NCBI RefSeq assembly: GCF_965227785.1
Contig: NZ_OZ245785.1
Location: forward strand, 1,736,001-1,800,000
Direction of reading: 5' to 3'
Source of the DNA: Gracilimonas sp965227785
GTDB taxonomy: Bacteria > Bacteroidota > Rhodothermia > Balneolales > Balneolaceae
DNA length: 64,000 bases
A program made the translations under genes and the position numbers. Numbering within the stretch: position 1 is the first letter of the stretch; every line of letters starts with the position of its first letter. Of the stretch, positions 1-8,737 are shown piece after piece. A model generated the notes under the pieces. That model ran no database searches and had not been told where the DNA came from. It saw only the letters and a program-made list of their open reading frames with translations.

Positions 1-1
1 A

Positions 2-91
2 TTTGCAGATGATATAATTGCGTTTAATATAATGTCTGAACATCAATGTTCAAACAAATTATTGGCAGAAGCTAATTTACCACCCTGTTAA
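2..91 (+). CDS. C-terminal fragment of an unidentified protein cut by the window edge
   Basis: An open frame enters from the left edge and ends at a TAA, giving 29 residues that finish in LLAEANLPPC. It would converge on the EamA transporter with a 4-bp overlap, a common arrangement for real convergent genes. The fragment is too short to assign to a family, and it could be a chance frame. No function is proposed. Confidence 0.3.
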   Translation, partial: FADDIIAFNIMSEHQCSNKLLAEANLPPC

Positions 92-990
92 CCAACATCG
101 GAAAGAGGAGCCTGCTTCGTTTTTCCGCGCTCAAGTACTATAAAATTACCGGATATGATGAAGACTACACCAACCATGCCTGCCACTGTCCATGTATAAT
201 TTTCAAACAAGGTAGATATAATAAGGGCGATAATAGGAACCACCAACTGGACATATCCGGCACGACTGGCTCCAATTCGACCGATTAAACTCAGGTAGGC
301 TCCAAATGCAAAAACAGAACCAAATACCGCTAAATAAAGCAGTGACAAGCTATAGGTATATTCGGGACTGAAAGAGAATTCGTACCCGACAAACAAAGCA
401 ACTAAAGCCATCGAAAGGGCTCCGTAGGTCATTCCAATAGCATTAGTTTGAATAACCGGCAGCCCGGCCGATTGATTTCGGGCTGAAATAATATTTCCCA
501 AAGAAGCGATATACGCGGCACCAACTGCCTGCAAAAGTGCAATGGATGCGGTATCGGAGAAAGAAAAGCTCATCAGATCTTTGTAGAAAATCATCACAAT
601 ACCCGATAATCCCAAAACTGCCCCACCGTACACCTTCCAGGGAATGATATTCTTCAAGAAAATGCGGCTGTTAAAAATGTTCATAAATAACATGGTGGAA
701 AAGACAAGAGCTACTAATCCGCTGGTTAAAGTTTGCTCGGCGAGGTACACCATCCAATAATTAAAGCCGAATAGAAAAAGGCCCTGCAGAAGTATAAAAC
801 TATGCTCACTGAGTGTATAGTTGAGATTTAGTTTTCTGACTTTTGAATATACGAGCAGAATCAATCCCGCCAGCAAAAACCGATAACTTACCGAAACAAT
901 AGGATCAACTTCTCCAACCTGAAAGGTGATGGCAAACCAGGTAGAACCCCAAATAAGAGCAGGTATAAGATATAAAATGATATTTTTCAA
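88..990 (-). CDS. EamA/DMT-superfamily transporter
   Basis: This is a 300-residue, strongly hydrophobic protein with about ten predicted membrane helices arranged as two EamA repeats (roughly residues 5-135 and 150-285). The N-terminus has the family-typical pattern PALIWGSTWFAI. Members of the drug/metabolite transporter superfamily sit in the inner membrane and usually export amino acids, other metabolites or drugs. The substrate cannot be read from the sequence. Length and topology are normal for the family. It stands alone on the minus strand, with the DksA-like gene upstream on the same strand about 70 bp away. The short charged C-terminal tail is also typical. Confidence 0.9.
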   Translation of the reverse strand: MKNIILYLIPALIWGSTWFAITFQVGEVDPIVSVSYRFLLAGLILLVYSKVRKLNLNYTLSEHSFILLQGLFLFGFNYWMVYLAEQTLTSGLVALVFSTMLFMNIFNSRIFLKNIIPWKVYGGAVLGLSGIVMIFYKDLMSFSFSDTASIALLQAVGAAYIASLGNIISARNQSAGLPVIQTNAIGMTYGALSMALVALFVGYEFSFSPEYTYSLSLLYLAVFGSVFAFGAYLSLIGRIGASRAGYVQLVVPIIALIISTLFENYTWTVAGMVGVVFIISGNFIVLERGKTKQAPLSDVG

Positions 991-1062
991 AGCTGCCGAT
1001 GTTACTTAACCGGCGAATATTTAGCAATAGTTTCTCTTAAAAATTGTAAGAAAGACGAACTG

Positions 1063-1395
1063 CTAACCCACACATTTCACACAGCGTGTGGTATGCGGCA
1101 TATACTCTAAACGGCCGAAGGGAATTTTTTCTCCGCATTTTGTGCAACTTCCGAACGTATCGGATTCAGCATTTTCCTTAGCCCGTTCCAGCTTCTTGAG
1201 TTGCTGCTGCTTCTCTCTCAACGAAGACTCATTTATGGTCTTATTATTAATGGCATCCATTCTTGAAACCCTTCCGATGGAAGCATCCAGCGGAATAGGT
1301 TTTACCAGCTCCTGAAGCTCAATGATCTCTTCTTTTGTCTCTTCAATTCTCGAACTGATGATCTCTTTGAGCTTCGCCTTTTCAGAGTTCGTCAT
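1063..1395 (-). CDS. TraR/DksA family C4 zinc-finger protein
   Basis: This 110-residue protein has a charged, coiled-coil-prone N-terminal part (residues 1-78) followed by a C4 zinc finger with cysteines 84, 87, 105 and 108. The architecture matches the short DksA/TraR-like regulators, which enter the RNA polymerase secondary channel and modulate initiation, often with ppGpp. The acidic DxxDxA tip of classical DksA is not clearly present, although SRMDAINN near residue 45 is in the right area. It is therefore better called DksA-like than DksA. It lies 13 bp downstream of the secreted-protein gene on the same strand, so the two may be co-transcribed. Confidence 0.85.
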   Translation of the reverse strand: MTNSEKAKLKEIISSRIEETKEEIIELQELVKPIPLDASIGRVSRMDAINNKTINESSLREKQQQLKKLERAKENAESDTFGSCTKCGEKIPFGRLEYMPHTTRCVKCVG

Positions 1396-1408
1396 GTACC
1401 GTAAGTCC

Positions 1409-2197
1409 CTACTTTTTCTGATAAGATAATAGCTTCCAAAGTTCGCTATTCACGATTTCCCGAGTATTGATGATAGCATTCATAGTTTCAGTGAAATTTG
1501 CGCGGGGCATTACACTCTTCATAATTTCATTGGAGAAGCCATATTCCATATTACTTATAATATCGTAGAAATCGGCTGTAATAAAATTGTACTTATACTC
1601 TATACCACCCGGCTTCATTAATGAATAAGTTCGCCAGTTGTGCATCTGGTCCTGTCTAATTCGTTCCTCGTGGAGTGGACGTGCAATATCATTTTCCAGA
1701 GCGAGGTACTGATTTTCCATTCCTGGCTTTACCCTCATAAAATTTACAATCGCATAAGCACCCGGTTCTGCATCCATAATATTCATGACCCCGGCTTCGG
1801 TTCTCCAAAGTTCAGAAAACTGAAACTCAGCAAGTGCCAGAGATTTAGATAAGACACCTTTACCACCGTCTGAGAGCAATTCATTTAACCTTTGCCCCTC
1901 CGTCATAATAGCATCCAGGTCCTGATAGGTTCTGACGAGTACATAATTATACTTACTCAGGTTACCACCGGGATACACAATTTTATAAAAATAACTTCCG
2001 GTTACATCTCCGTTTGACGCTTCTTTCTTTAAGATTGGCACCCACTCCGACTTCACCAACTTTTCGAATTTGGCAAGGTTTTCGGTCTCAACCTTCAGGT
2101 AATCTATATTCAGATAAGCACCTTCTTCGGTCTGTGAATATCCGGACGCTACCGTTACACAAACTAACACGAACGTAAGTATAGTAACCTTTTTCAT
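1409..2197 (-). CDS. secreted protein with two dimeric alpha-beta-barrel-like repeats
   Basis: This is a 262-residue protein with a clear signal peptide (MKKVTILTFVLVCVTVASG, cleavage near residue 20). The ATG used here is preceded by GGAG at a good distance; another in-frame ATG lies 12 bp upstream. The mature part seems internally duplicated: residues about 28-90 (YLNIDYLKVETENLAKFEKL) and about 145-210 (YAIVNFMRVKPGMENQYLAL) share a beta-strand, a pattern like V.P/E.....F..LE, a helix and a tail ending in Y.Y.....T/DFY. This resembles ABM/NIPSNAP-type ferredoxin-like folds. No catalytic residues are recognised and I cannot name a function. It may be co-transcribed with the DksA-like gene. 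Confidence 0.75.
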   Translation of the reverse strand: MKKVTILTFVLVCVTVASGYSQTEEGAYLNIDYLKVETENLAKFEKLVKSEWVPILKKEASNGDVTGSYFYKIVYPGGNLSKYNYVLVRTYQDLDAIMTEGQRLNELLSDGGKGVLSKSLALAEFQFSELWRTEAGVMNIMDAEPGAYAIVNFMRVKPGMENQYLALENDIARPLHEERIRQDQMHNWRTYSLMKPGGIEYKYNFITADFYDIISNMEYGFSNEIMKSVMPRANFTETMNAIINTREIVNSELWKLLSYQKK

Positions 2198-2278
2198 ACC
2201 GCACTCCATTTATTAACCCTTACTCTAAGGTATAATAATGCGGCTAAATTTCAAGTTAGAAAGGTGTTTTGAGTGGAT

Positions 2279-3745
2279 TTATCGCGAAGCTAACTCTTTT
2301 GCTCGTTCCTTTCCAAGTACCGACCTTATGCGTTTAGGAGTACGTTCCAGCTGTTTTCCATAGGCTATCATCGCTTCTTTATATTTATTCATTTTCATCA
2401 GTACATCTCCTAATAACTCATACGATGGCTTTACAATAGTCGGTGGACCAAAATCGATGGGTAGTTGCGACTCAGCCACAGCCGTTTCTTTAAGCAGTTG
2501 CATTCCTTCGTCTTCATTCCCTTCTTCAAGAAGCAACAAACTCTTGATTTGGTTCATCTGAATATTCCGCTCAGGACTTTCCGGCACCTCCATCAATTTG
2601 CCCAGGTTTTGGCGGGCTTTTTCCAATTCTCCCATTTTTATGGCAGCAAATGCGGAGGTAAAGAAATAATTTTGTCCGGCCCGATTCCCTTCATCATACT
2701 CAGCTGTCCATTCTTCGGCTTCACTCCACATTTCTCCATCTACAATAAAGTGCCCCCGCATTACCGAAAAGTGCCATTTTTCTCCACCTGCTGGCTCCTC
2801 TTTAATCCGGTCGTAGCAGTTTAACAGAACCTGACGTGCCTTATCCTCTTCCCCGGCTTGAAGGTATCCATACTGTAGCCACCATGGGTAATGTCCGCAT
2901 ACGGTTAATTTCTCATCAAGCTCTTTTTGGCGTGCTTGCTGAACATCTCTGGCCACGATGTTTGCGTCAATGGTTTCTTCCCACATGCCCAATGCGAGGA
3001 ATATATGAGAGGTCATATGCTGGGCGTGTGCTGCGGCAGGTGCAATTTCAGAATATGCTTTTGCCATCGGTAAACCAAGAGGCGCGTGAACGGGATCATC
3101 AAATGAATGAATCAGATAATGTGCAGCTCCGGGATGTTCTTTATTGGCGTTCCACACATCGAACAGTTCTGCGGCAGCTTCCATGTAAATGGCAAAATCA
3201 CGTCCCTCATGAGCTGTTCCAAGAATAGAAAGTCCATAAAATGTGGTAATCTCATGATCATCCGGATATTTTTCATGAAGCCCGGCCATAAACTCCATGT
3301 ATAAATCGTCCCGTTCTTCCTTCGAAAGGTTCTTGGATTCCTCCGTATTTCCAAAAAGCACCTCCAACGACATCAGTAAATCTTTTTCTCTTTGGGATGA
3401 GGCTTTTTTCTGTCGCTCTTCAACGGTTTCTCCAAGTTTGCTCAAAATAGCCATAGCTGCTACCCGATCCTGTTGCATCCATATAGGATGATTATGTGAC
3501 TTAGCTTCTCCGTAATAAGCCATCACAAAGCCGGGATCTTTCTCCTGAGCACGCCTGAAGGCACGTGCGGCATCCTCATATTCAAAATTGTGCAGGAACT
3601 TCACGCCCTCTACAAAGTCAACCTGAGCTACTTCTGCTCCGGAATTCGGAAAATTGATTTTACCCAACAGCTTATTCTGGGCCATCGCCTCAAACGAAAT
3701 AACTAAAAGTGGTATTTGCAGAAATAGAGAAAAGTGGCTTTTCAT
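2279..3745 (-). CDS. secreted TPR-repeat protein
   Basis: This 488-residue protein has an N-terminal signal peptide ending near AMAQ (residue 23). A TPR-like start follows (GVKFLHNFEYEDAARAFRRA), then a helical middle rich in histidine and tryptophan (HNHPIW, HPGAAHYLIHSFDDP, AHAQHMTSHIF), and TPR-type helices to the end. The histidine-rich pattern HPGAAHYLIH is typical of a group of exported TPR proteins of unknown role in marine bacteria. It probably acts in the periplasm as a protein-interaction scaffold; any metal binding by the histidines is a guess. No partner gene is adjacent. It lies downstream of the RAYT unit on the same strand, with a BIME-type repeat between them. Confidence 0.8.
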   Translation of the reverse strand: MKSHFSLFLQIPLLVISFEAMAQNKLLGKINFPNSGAEVAQVDFVEGVKFLHNFEYEDAARAFRRAQEKDPGFVMAYYGEAKSHNHPIWMQQDRVAAMAILSKLGETVEERQKKASSQREKDLLMSLEVLFGNTEESKNLSKEERDDLYMEFMAGLHEKYPDDHEITTFYGLSILGTAHEGRDFAIYMEAAAELFDVWNANKEHPGAAHYLIHSFDDPVHAPLGLPMAKAYSEIAPAAAHAQHMTSHIFLALGMWEETIDANIVARDVQQARQKELDEKLTVCGHYPWWLQYGYLQAGEEDKARQVLLNCYDRIKEEPAGGEKWHFSVMRGHFIVDGEMWSEAEEWTAEYDEGNRAGQNYFFTSAFAAIKMGELEKARQNLGKLMEVPESPERNIQMNQIKSLLLLEEGNEDEGMQLLKETAVAESQLPIDFGPPTIVKPSYELLGDVLMKMNKYKEAMIAYGKQLERTPKRIRSVLGKERAKELASR

Positions 3746-3796
3746 GGTCTTAATATTTGGTGAACTGCTGCTTTTGATAATTATGAAATATGGTGT

Positions 3797-3870
3797 GCTT
3801 AGTTAACTTTTCCAAAGTTAACTAAGCAGCCTTAAACTACATCTATTCCCTATAACTTTGGAAAAGTTAG
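3797..3870. repeat. REP/BIME-type repeat, copy 1 (3' side of RAYT)
   Basis: Two short palindromes stand in inverted orientation. The left one is perfect with 14-bp arms around TCC (GCTTAGTTAACTTT / AAAGTTAACTAAGC, 3797-3827). The right one is TAACTTT-GGA-AAAGTTA near 3853-3869. The shared 15-mer AACTTTTCCAAAGTT (3805-3819) and its reverse complement (3854-3868) are separated by 34 bp. The stop codon of the transposase gene lies inside the right palindrome. Confidence 0.85.
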
Positions 3871-4442
3871 AATAAGGCTATTCCGCTTTTATGAGCAACA
3901 TTGAAATTTTTTATCCCGCCGAATAATTCTAATGTCTTTCCACGGTTTATAAACGTCTCTTCCGAGTTCAGGTAAACAGGATAAGAGGAATACGGATAAG
4001 ACTCTATATCTTCTGAAAAACCATGCTTTAATGGGTTCAGATGTATATATACAACTATATGCCTGAAGTAACCTTCAGAATCTATTTCTTTCCGTTTAAA
4101 GTTCTTTTGAAACAAACTCCCAACCCGCCCTTCTTGCTTATTTATTGATTGTGTATAGGAACTGAAAAAATGAGCTAAATGCTTAGAAGGCGTGCGTAAT
4201 TTTTTAGTTCTCAAATTTCTTTTTTCAAATAAATTATGTTGCTCATCTACCGGTCTAACACTCACTAACAAATGAAAGTGGTTTCCCATCAAGCAAAAAG
4301 CATAGGTCACAAACACATGAAAACAATGCTGCTGAAATTTGGACAAAAAGTACTCGTAATTGGCTTTTGAATAAAAAAGCTTTTCCAGGTTGTTACCCCG
4401 ATTATAGATATGATAATATCTATTTGGTTCAAGCTTGATCAT
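3867..4442 (-). CDS. REP-associated tyrosine transposase (RAYT), Y1_Tnp domain
   Basis: This 191-residue protein belongs to the IS200-like Y1 transposase fold. It begins RYYHIYNRGNN, carries the HUH motif NHFHLLV (His55, His57) and has a candidate catalytic tyrosine in SSYTQSIN (Tyr96). The segment HLNPLKHG and the lack of a second gene fit RAYT enzymes, single-strand DNA nucleases thought to spread REP palindromes in their host genome. Copies of one palindromic repeat flank the gene at both ends, and a third copy lies near 10.3 kb, which supports the RAYT assignment over a complete IS200 element. Its length is usual for the family and no frameshift is visible, so the enzyme may be active. 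Confidence 0.9.
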   Translation of the reverse strand: MIKLEPNRYYHIYNRGNNLEKLFYSKANYEYFLSKFQQHCFHVFVTYAFCLMGNHFHLLVSVRPVDEQHNLFEKRNLRTKKLRTPSKHLAHFFSSYTQSINKQEGRVGSLFQKNFKRKEIDSEGYFRHIVVYIHLNPLKHGFSEDIESYPYSSYPVYLNSEETFINRGKTLELFGGIKNFNVAHKSGIALF

Positions 4443-4458
4443 GGTTCTCTCCCGTCTT

Positions 4459-4526
4459 TTAACTTTTCCAAAGTTAACTAAGCAGCCTTGAACTACATCT
4501 ATTCCTTATAACTTTGAAAAAGTTAA
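4459..4526. repeat. REP/BIME-type repeat, copy 2 (5' side of RAYT)
   Basis: This copy has the same orientation as copy 1 and matches it at 62 of 65 positions by eye, including the 34-bp spacer between the arms. The arms are 4461-4475 and 4510-4524, the second with one G-to-A change. It begins about 17 bp upstream of the RAYT start codon, so the transposase is sandwiched between direct repeats. Confidence 0.85.
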
Positions 4527-4535
4527 TAAGTAATT

Positions 4536-5963
4536 TTACTCCGACTGAATCTCCCCAACATCCATCAGCTTCCCTTTTATCATAACATGGGTTAAGGATC
4601 TCATATTCGAGATGTCCACGGCCGGGTTTTCTTCCAGTACAATCAGATTGGCCATTTTTCCGGATTCGAGTGTCCCGAAATCATCTCCACGGCGCATAGA
4701 CTCTGCCCCGTTTTTGGTGGCCATTACGATTAAATCTTCAGCGGGAATGCCGGCAAGCTGCATATGTTCCATTTCATCAAAAATAGAAATTCCGTGCAAT
4801 GTTCCGGGATTTCCGGCATCGGTTCCTACAACAATGGGAATACCGGCCTCATACGCTTTCTTCAAATTGGTTAAAAGCATGTCCCGGGTCATGTCCGTCT
4901 CGGGGTTAAAAGCCCGAAGCCTGTTTTTCATGTTCTCTGATAGCCGCGGGTGATCTTTAAACTGTGCAGCTGTATTTATAAGCTTCATGGTTTTTGAATC
5001 CACACAGCCGTTTGGATCGGTAACCGGAATCGGAGCAATATCGCCCGCAGCTCTATAGGCAAGCAAATAGCCGGCACTTACTATAAGCGTGGGGTTGTAA
5101 TAGGTGCCATTTTCTTTCGCCAGCTCTATAAATTCATCATCAATTTCCGTGTTTTGCACACTGTGAACCAAAAGCTTCGTGCCATTACGAAGTGCCGCCT
5201 TGGCTTGGTCTAACGTGGTGGCATGGGAGATCATTTGATTGCCTTGCCGCCGAATTTCTTCGGCTGTAACCTCAACCCGATCCATATACTCATCGCTGTC
5301 TTCATCAAAGGTCCAGAACTTGATGCCTGTACTACCCAAGGCTGACAGATATTGCACCGTTTTGATTCCTGTTTCCTCCGAATCGAGGGTGACCAATACT
5401 TTGTCTGATGGCAGATCAAAAGGAGCACCCGGAACCGGGGTAATCAGTGGTCCGGCTGCCGCTACATGAGGAGCTTTGGGGTTGTTTTCGGCTTGCTCCT
5501 GGAAATCAATAGACCAGCTCATACCCCCCACATCATACACAGCGGTGATTCCAGAACAGAGATATGAGTTGTAATAACGCTGCGGGTTTTGTTTTTGATA
5601 AGCGGCCACCTCTGCAAATGGATATACTTCGGTAATATCCATGGCGTCGGGCCGGCTGTCAAAAAAGCCGGTTTGGAAAAAGTGCATATGAGCATCTACC
5701 AGTCCGGGAGTTATGTATTTCCCTTCCGCGTTTATTACTTCAGCTCCCATGGGAACAGAGCATTCGCCATCTCTGCCCACACAGTCAATTTCACCTGAGC
5801 GGATCACTACCATACTGTTCTCTAAAGCTTCAGCGCCGGTTCCGTCAAATAATGTAGCTCCTGAAATTACCGTTACTTTTTTAACGGGATCTGATTCAGT
5901 GCAAGCAGTTAAACTTATAGTCGCAGTTATCAATATTGTACATATCCATTTAGCGTATTTCAT
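4536..5963 (-). CDS. amidohydrolase family lipoprotein (imidazolonepropionase-like)
   Basis: This 475-residue protein has a lipoprotein signal with lipobox LTAC (Cys21), so it is probably anchored in the envelope. The metallo-dependent hydrolase barrel follows: HxH in VDAHMHF (His92, His94), a lysine in STGIKFW that could be the carboxylated bridging residue, histidines in ISHATTL and LLVHSVQ, and the final aspartate in VVGTDAGNPG. The C-terminal GTLESGKMANLIVL is the return of the small beta domain typical of the family. Relatives include secreted prolidase- and imidazolonepropionase-like enzymes that hydrolyse cyclic amides or dipeptides. The substrate is not deducible. It is divergent from the S9 peptidase gene. 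Confidence 0.9.
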   Translation of the reverse strand: MKYAKWICTILITATISLTACTESDPVKKVTVISGATLFDGTGAEALENSMVVIRSGEIDCVGRDGECSVPMGAEVINAEGKYITPGLVDAHMHFFQTGFFDSRPDAMDITEVYPFAEVAAYQKQNPQRYYNSYLCSGITAVYDVGGMSWSIDFQEQAENNPKAPHVAAAGPLITPVPGAPFDLPSDKVLVTLDSEETGIKTVQYLSALGSTGIKFWTFDEDSDEYMDRVEVTAEEIRRQGNQMISHATTLDQAKAALRNGTKLLVHSVQNTEIDDEFIELAKENGTYYNPTLIVSAGYLLAYRAAGDIAPIPVTDPNGCVDSKTMKLINTAAQFKDHPRLSENMKNRLRAFNPETDMTRDMLLTNLKKAYEAGIPIVVGTDAGNPGTLHGISIFDEMEHMQLAGIPAEDLIVMATKNGAESMRRGDDFGTLESGKMANLIVLEENPAVDISNMRSLTHVMIKGKLMDVGEIQSE

Positions 5964-6109
5964 ATGGTCTCCAAAATTAGTCTTTGAACGGATTTAAGGA
6001 TTTCATATCAGCTTTACAAATTGTACTCTCTTTTTACCTAAGTCTTTAGATGAGTAGGCTTATTAACTATATTCTACCAACTCAATCAATCACAATCAGG
6101 AGGAAACCA

Positions 6110-8155
6110 ATGACTCGTTCTTCATTCCGAAAATCATGCTATCTAATGACGCTTATACTGGCGTTTACCGTTGGCTTTTTGCAGCTTGGGCTGGCGCAAA
6201 ACGGCCTCACCCCAACACAAGTTGCAAAAATCAAGAATGTCGGCTCCGTATACTTATCCGGCGATGGCAAAACCGCTGCCTATACCCTTAGTGTTCCCGC
6301 CGACCCCTTGAAAGAAAATGCGCTGCCAAGTACTCATCTGTACATGATGGATGTATCGAGCGGAAAAACTTCACCGCTTATCACAGACATGAGTATTAGT
6401 GGCATCGCCTTCAGGCCGGGAACCGATAACATTACATACCTGGCTAAAAAAGAAGGAGAAGAGACAACATCTTTGTATGAGTTGAATACTGAATCCGGTG
6501 AATCTGAAAAATTATACTCCTACGAACGAAATATTTCCGGCTATAGCTGGGCTGCAGATGGTGATCATATTGTATTCAGATCTGCAGAGCCAAAAGAAGA
6601 AAGTGAGTCAACGCTTCCTTACAGCCCGGAGATTTATGAAGAGAATTTGACCCATACTTGGGCCTATATCCAGAATATTGCAAAGGAGGGCCATACACCC
6701 CACCGAGTTCCGGTTGAAGGTTCTGTATATGATGCCGCATGGAGTCCGGATCAACAAAAACTTGCCGTGGCCGTAGCCCCAACTCCATTGGTTGATGACT
6801 TCTACATGAGCCAAAAAGTGGTGATCGTTGATCACAAAACACGCGATGTAATTGCTGAAGTTGATCATGAAGGAAAGCTCGGGCAAATCACCTGGGGTCC
6901 GGACAGCAAAAAATTGGCTATGATTGCAGCAGCCACCATCAACGACCCTATAGCAGGTCGCTTAAAGATTGCCGATGCTTCCACCGGCGCAACTACTTTA
7001 TTAAAAGAAGATTTCGACGGTAGTTTTGAGCAGATTGAATGGGCCAATGCAAATACTATTCATTATTTGGTAAGTAAAGGAGTTTGGTCAGAATTTGGGA
7101 GTATCAAAAGTGATGGCAGCCAGATGAAAGCGATTGTACCCACAGGTGGAGCTATTCTGAACTCTTTTGCCCATGCCGGAAACGGAACCCATATATTTAA
7201 TGCGAGTACACCTGATCATCCCGGGGAATTGTACCTCATGAAGAAAGGCGATAAACAGCCAAGAAGAGTAACCAACAGCAACCCGTGGCTTGATGAAGTA
7301 CCAAAGGGTAAACAGAAAGCCGTTTCATACACTACGAAAGATGGCATGGAAGTGGAAGGAATTGTTATTTATCCGCTGAACTATGAAGAAGGAATGCGTT
7401 ACCCGACCATTACTGTAGTGCATGGAGGACCTGAAGCTCATTATGATAACGGCTGGCTGACGTCCTACTCCATGGCCGGACAAATGGGGGCTGCTGAAGG
7501 GTTCGTGGTATTCTACCCGAATTACCGCGGAAGTACCGGACGCGGAATTGAGTACGCCATGAGTAGTCAGGGCGATTTAGCCGGAGCCGAGTTTGACGAT
7601 ATCGTTGAAGGTGTAGACTACCTGATTAGTGAAGGTGTTACCGACGAAGCTAAAGTTGGTGTAACCGGCGGTTCCTATGGTGGTTATGCCACAGCCTGGA
7701 TGAGTACCAAATACAGCGACCGCTTTGCAGCCGGGGTGATGTTTGTCGGTATCAGCAATAACCTTTCCAAGTGGGGAACCAGCGACATTCCTGAAGAGCT
7801 GTATTACGTGCATGCCCGTAAGCGAATCTGGGAAGATTACATGGGTTACCTGGAGCGTAGCCCTATCTACCATGTGGATAATGCAAAAACACCGCTGCTG
7901 ATTATGCATGGAAAGGAAGATACGCGGGTTGACCCGGGACAGAGTTACGAACTTTACCGCCACATCAAAACACGAACTGACACCCCTGTTCGCCTGGTTC
8001 TTTATCCTGGTGAAGGGCACGGAAACCGACACGCTACCGCTCGCTTTGATTACAACCTGCGGATGATGCGATGGTTTAATAAATACCTGAAAGGAGAAGA
8101 AAATCAGCGCCCTGACACCGAACTGGAAGTGGAGGAAATGACGATCGAGAACTAA
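6110..8155 (+). CDS. S9 family peptidase (prolyl oligopeptidase-type), secreted
   Basis: This 681-residue serine peptidase starts at the ATG preceded by AGGAGG, a very strong ribosome site; an open frame reaches 60 bp further upstream but lacks one. The signal peptide ends near GLAQ. The N-terminal half forms WD40/PD40-type beta-propeller repeats, and the C-terminal half is the alpha/beta hydrolase with nucleophile GGSYGG (Ser522), Asp604 in GKEDTRVD and His637 in GEGHGNRH. Members act as dipeptidyl or oligopeptidases on short peptides in the periplasm. The POT peptide importer about 2.3 kb downstream fits a peptide-feeding lifestyle. A strong hairpin terminator follows. Confidence 0.95.
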   Translation: MTRSSFRKSCYLMTLILAFTVGFLQLGLAQNGLTPTQVAKIKNVGSVYLSGDGKTAAYTLSVPADPLKENALPSTHLYMMDVSSGKTSPLITDMSISGIAFRPGTDNITYLAKKEGEETTSLYELNTESGESEKLYSYERNISGYSWAADGDHIVFRSAEPKEESESTLPYSPEIYEENLTHTWAYIQNIAKEGHTPHRVPVEGSVYDAAWSPDQQKLAVAVAPTPLVDDFYMSQKVVIVDHKTRDVIAEVDHEGKLGQITWGPDSKKLAMIAAATINDPIAGRLKIADASTGATTLLKEDFDGSFEQIEWANANTIHYLVSKGVWSEFGSIKSDGSQMKAIVPTGGAILNSFAHAGNGTHIFNASTPDHPGELYLMKKGDKQPRRVTNSNPWLDEVPKGKQKAVSYTTKDGMEVEGIVIYPLNYEEGMRYPTITVVHGGPEAHYDNGWLTSYSMAGQMGAAEGFVVFYPNYRGSTGRGIEYAMSSQGDLAGAEFDDIVEGVDYLISEGVTDEAKVGVTGGSYGGYATAWMSTKYSDRFAAGVMFVGISNNLSKWGTSDIPEELYYVHARKRIWEDYMGYLERSPIYHVDNAKTPLLIMHGKEDTRVDPGQSYELYRHIKTRTDTPVRLVLYPGEGHGNRHATARFDYNLRMMRWFNKYLKGEENQRPDTELEVEEMTIEN

Positions 8156-8172
8156 GAAGCATTTAAATTCAA

Positions 8173-8208
8173 AAGCCCGTGCATAGATTAATGTGCGGGC
8201 TTTTTTTT
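8173..8208 (+). terminator. rho-independent terminator of the S9 peptidase gene
   Basis: A GC-rich stem (AGCCCG pairing with CGGGCT, extended by two G-T wobbles) is followed by eight T residues. It lies 18 bp after the peptidase stop and before the convergent DUF456 gene. Confidence 0.9.
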
Positions 8209-8226
8209 ATTAATCTGATTGGTTAA

Positions 8227-8703
8227 TTAAAAACTGACATTCGCGAAATAATGATACGCCATCACGCCCGCTGCCATCACTTTTAAACCTGTTGCTGCCA
8301 TAAAGCCCACAAATGAACCTAAAGCCGATTTAAAGGCTTTATCTGATTTATTGCCGGCAATAAGCTCTCCCAGAAAAGCACCAACCAGCGGCCCCAACAC
8401 AAAGCCGATGGGTGGAAAGAACAGTCCGACAATCAATCCAACTACAGATCCTGTAACGCCATAAGGAGATCCTCCGAATTTCTTGGTTGCCCAAGCCGGA
8501 ATCACATTATCCAGCACAAAGCCTACTACGATAACGATCATCGCCCACACCAGTAAAAATGTGAGTGAAAACGGGGCATACAAAAACTGCAGGATAAGCA
8601 ATCCCACATAACTGAATGGGAGTCCGGGTACAACCGGCAGAAAAGCTCCGGCTAAACCAATTAACATTAATAATGCACCAATAATAAGTATGATAAGTTC
8701 CAT
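8227..8703 (-). CDS. DUF456 family membrane protein
   Basis: This 158-residue, glycine-rich membrane protein has about four helices. The glycine-rich segments GSPYGVTGSVVGLIVGLFFP and GPLVGAFLGELIAG are the hallmark of DUF456 proteins, which are small inner-membrane proteins of unknown role. The N-terminus (LIGLAGAFLPVVPGLPFSY) also matches. It ends convergent to the S9 peptidase gene and lies about 30 bp downstream of hutH on the same strand, so it may be co-transcribed with it. Nothing in the sequence links it to histidine breakdown. Confidence 0.85.
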   Translation of the reverse strand: MELIILIIGALLMLIGLAGAFLPVVPGLPFSYVGLLILQFLYAPFSLTFLLVWAMIVIVVGFVLDNVIPAWATKKFGGSPYGVTGSVVGLIVGLFFPPIGFVLGPLVGAFLGELIAGNKSDKAFKSALGSFVGFMAATGLKVMAAGVMAYHYFANVSF

Positions 8704-8737
8704 GAGTGCTACACGATATTAACGCTCTTATGTTTCA

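Noticed and set aside
4536..5963. Amidohydrolase as HutI of a histidine pathway with hutH
   Set aside because: It carries a lipoprotein signal and belongs to the broader exported amidohydrolases; HutI is cytoplasmic and no other hut gene is adjacent.
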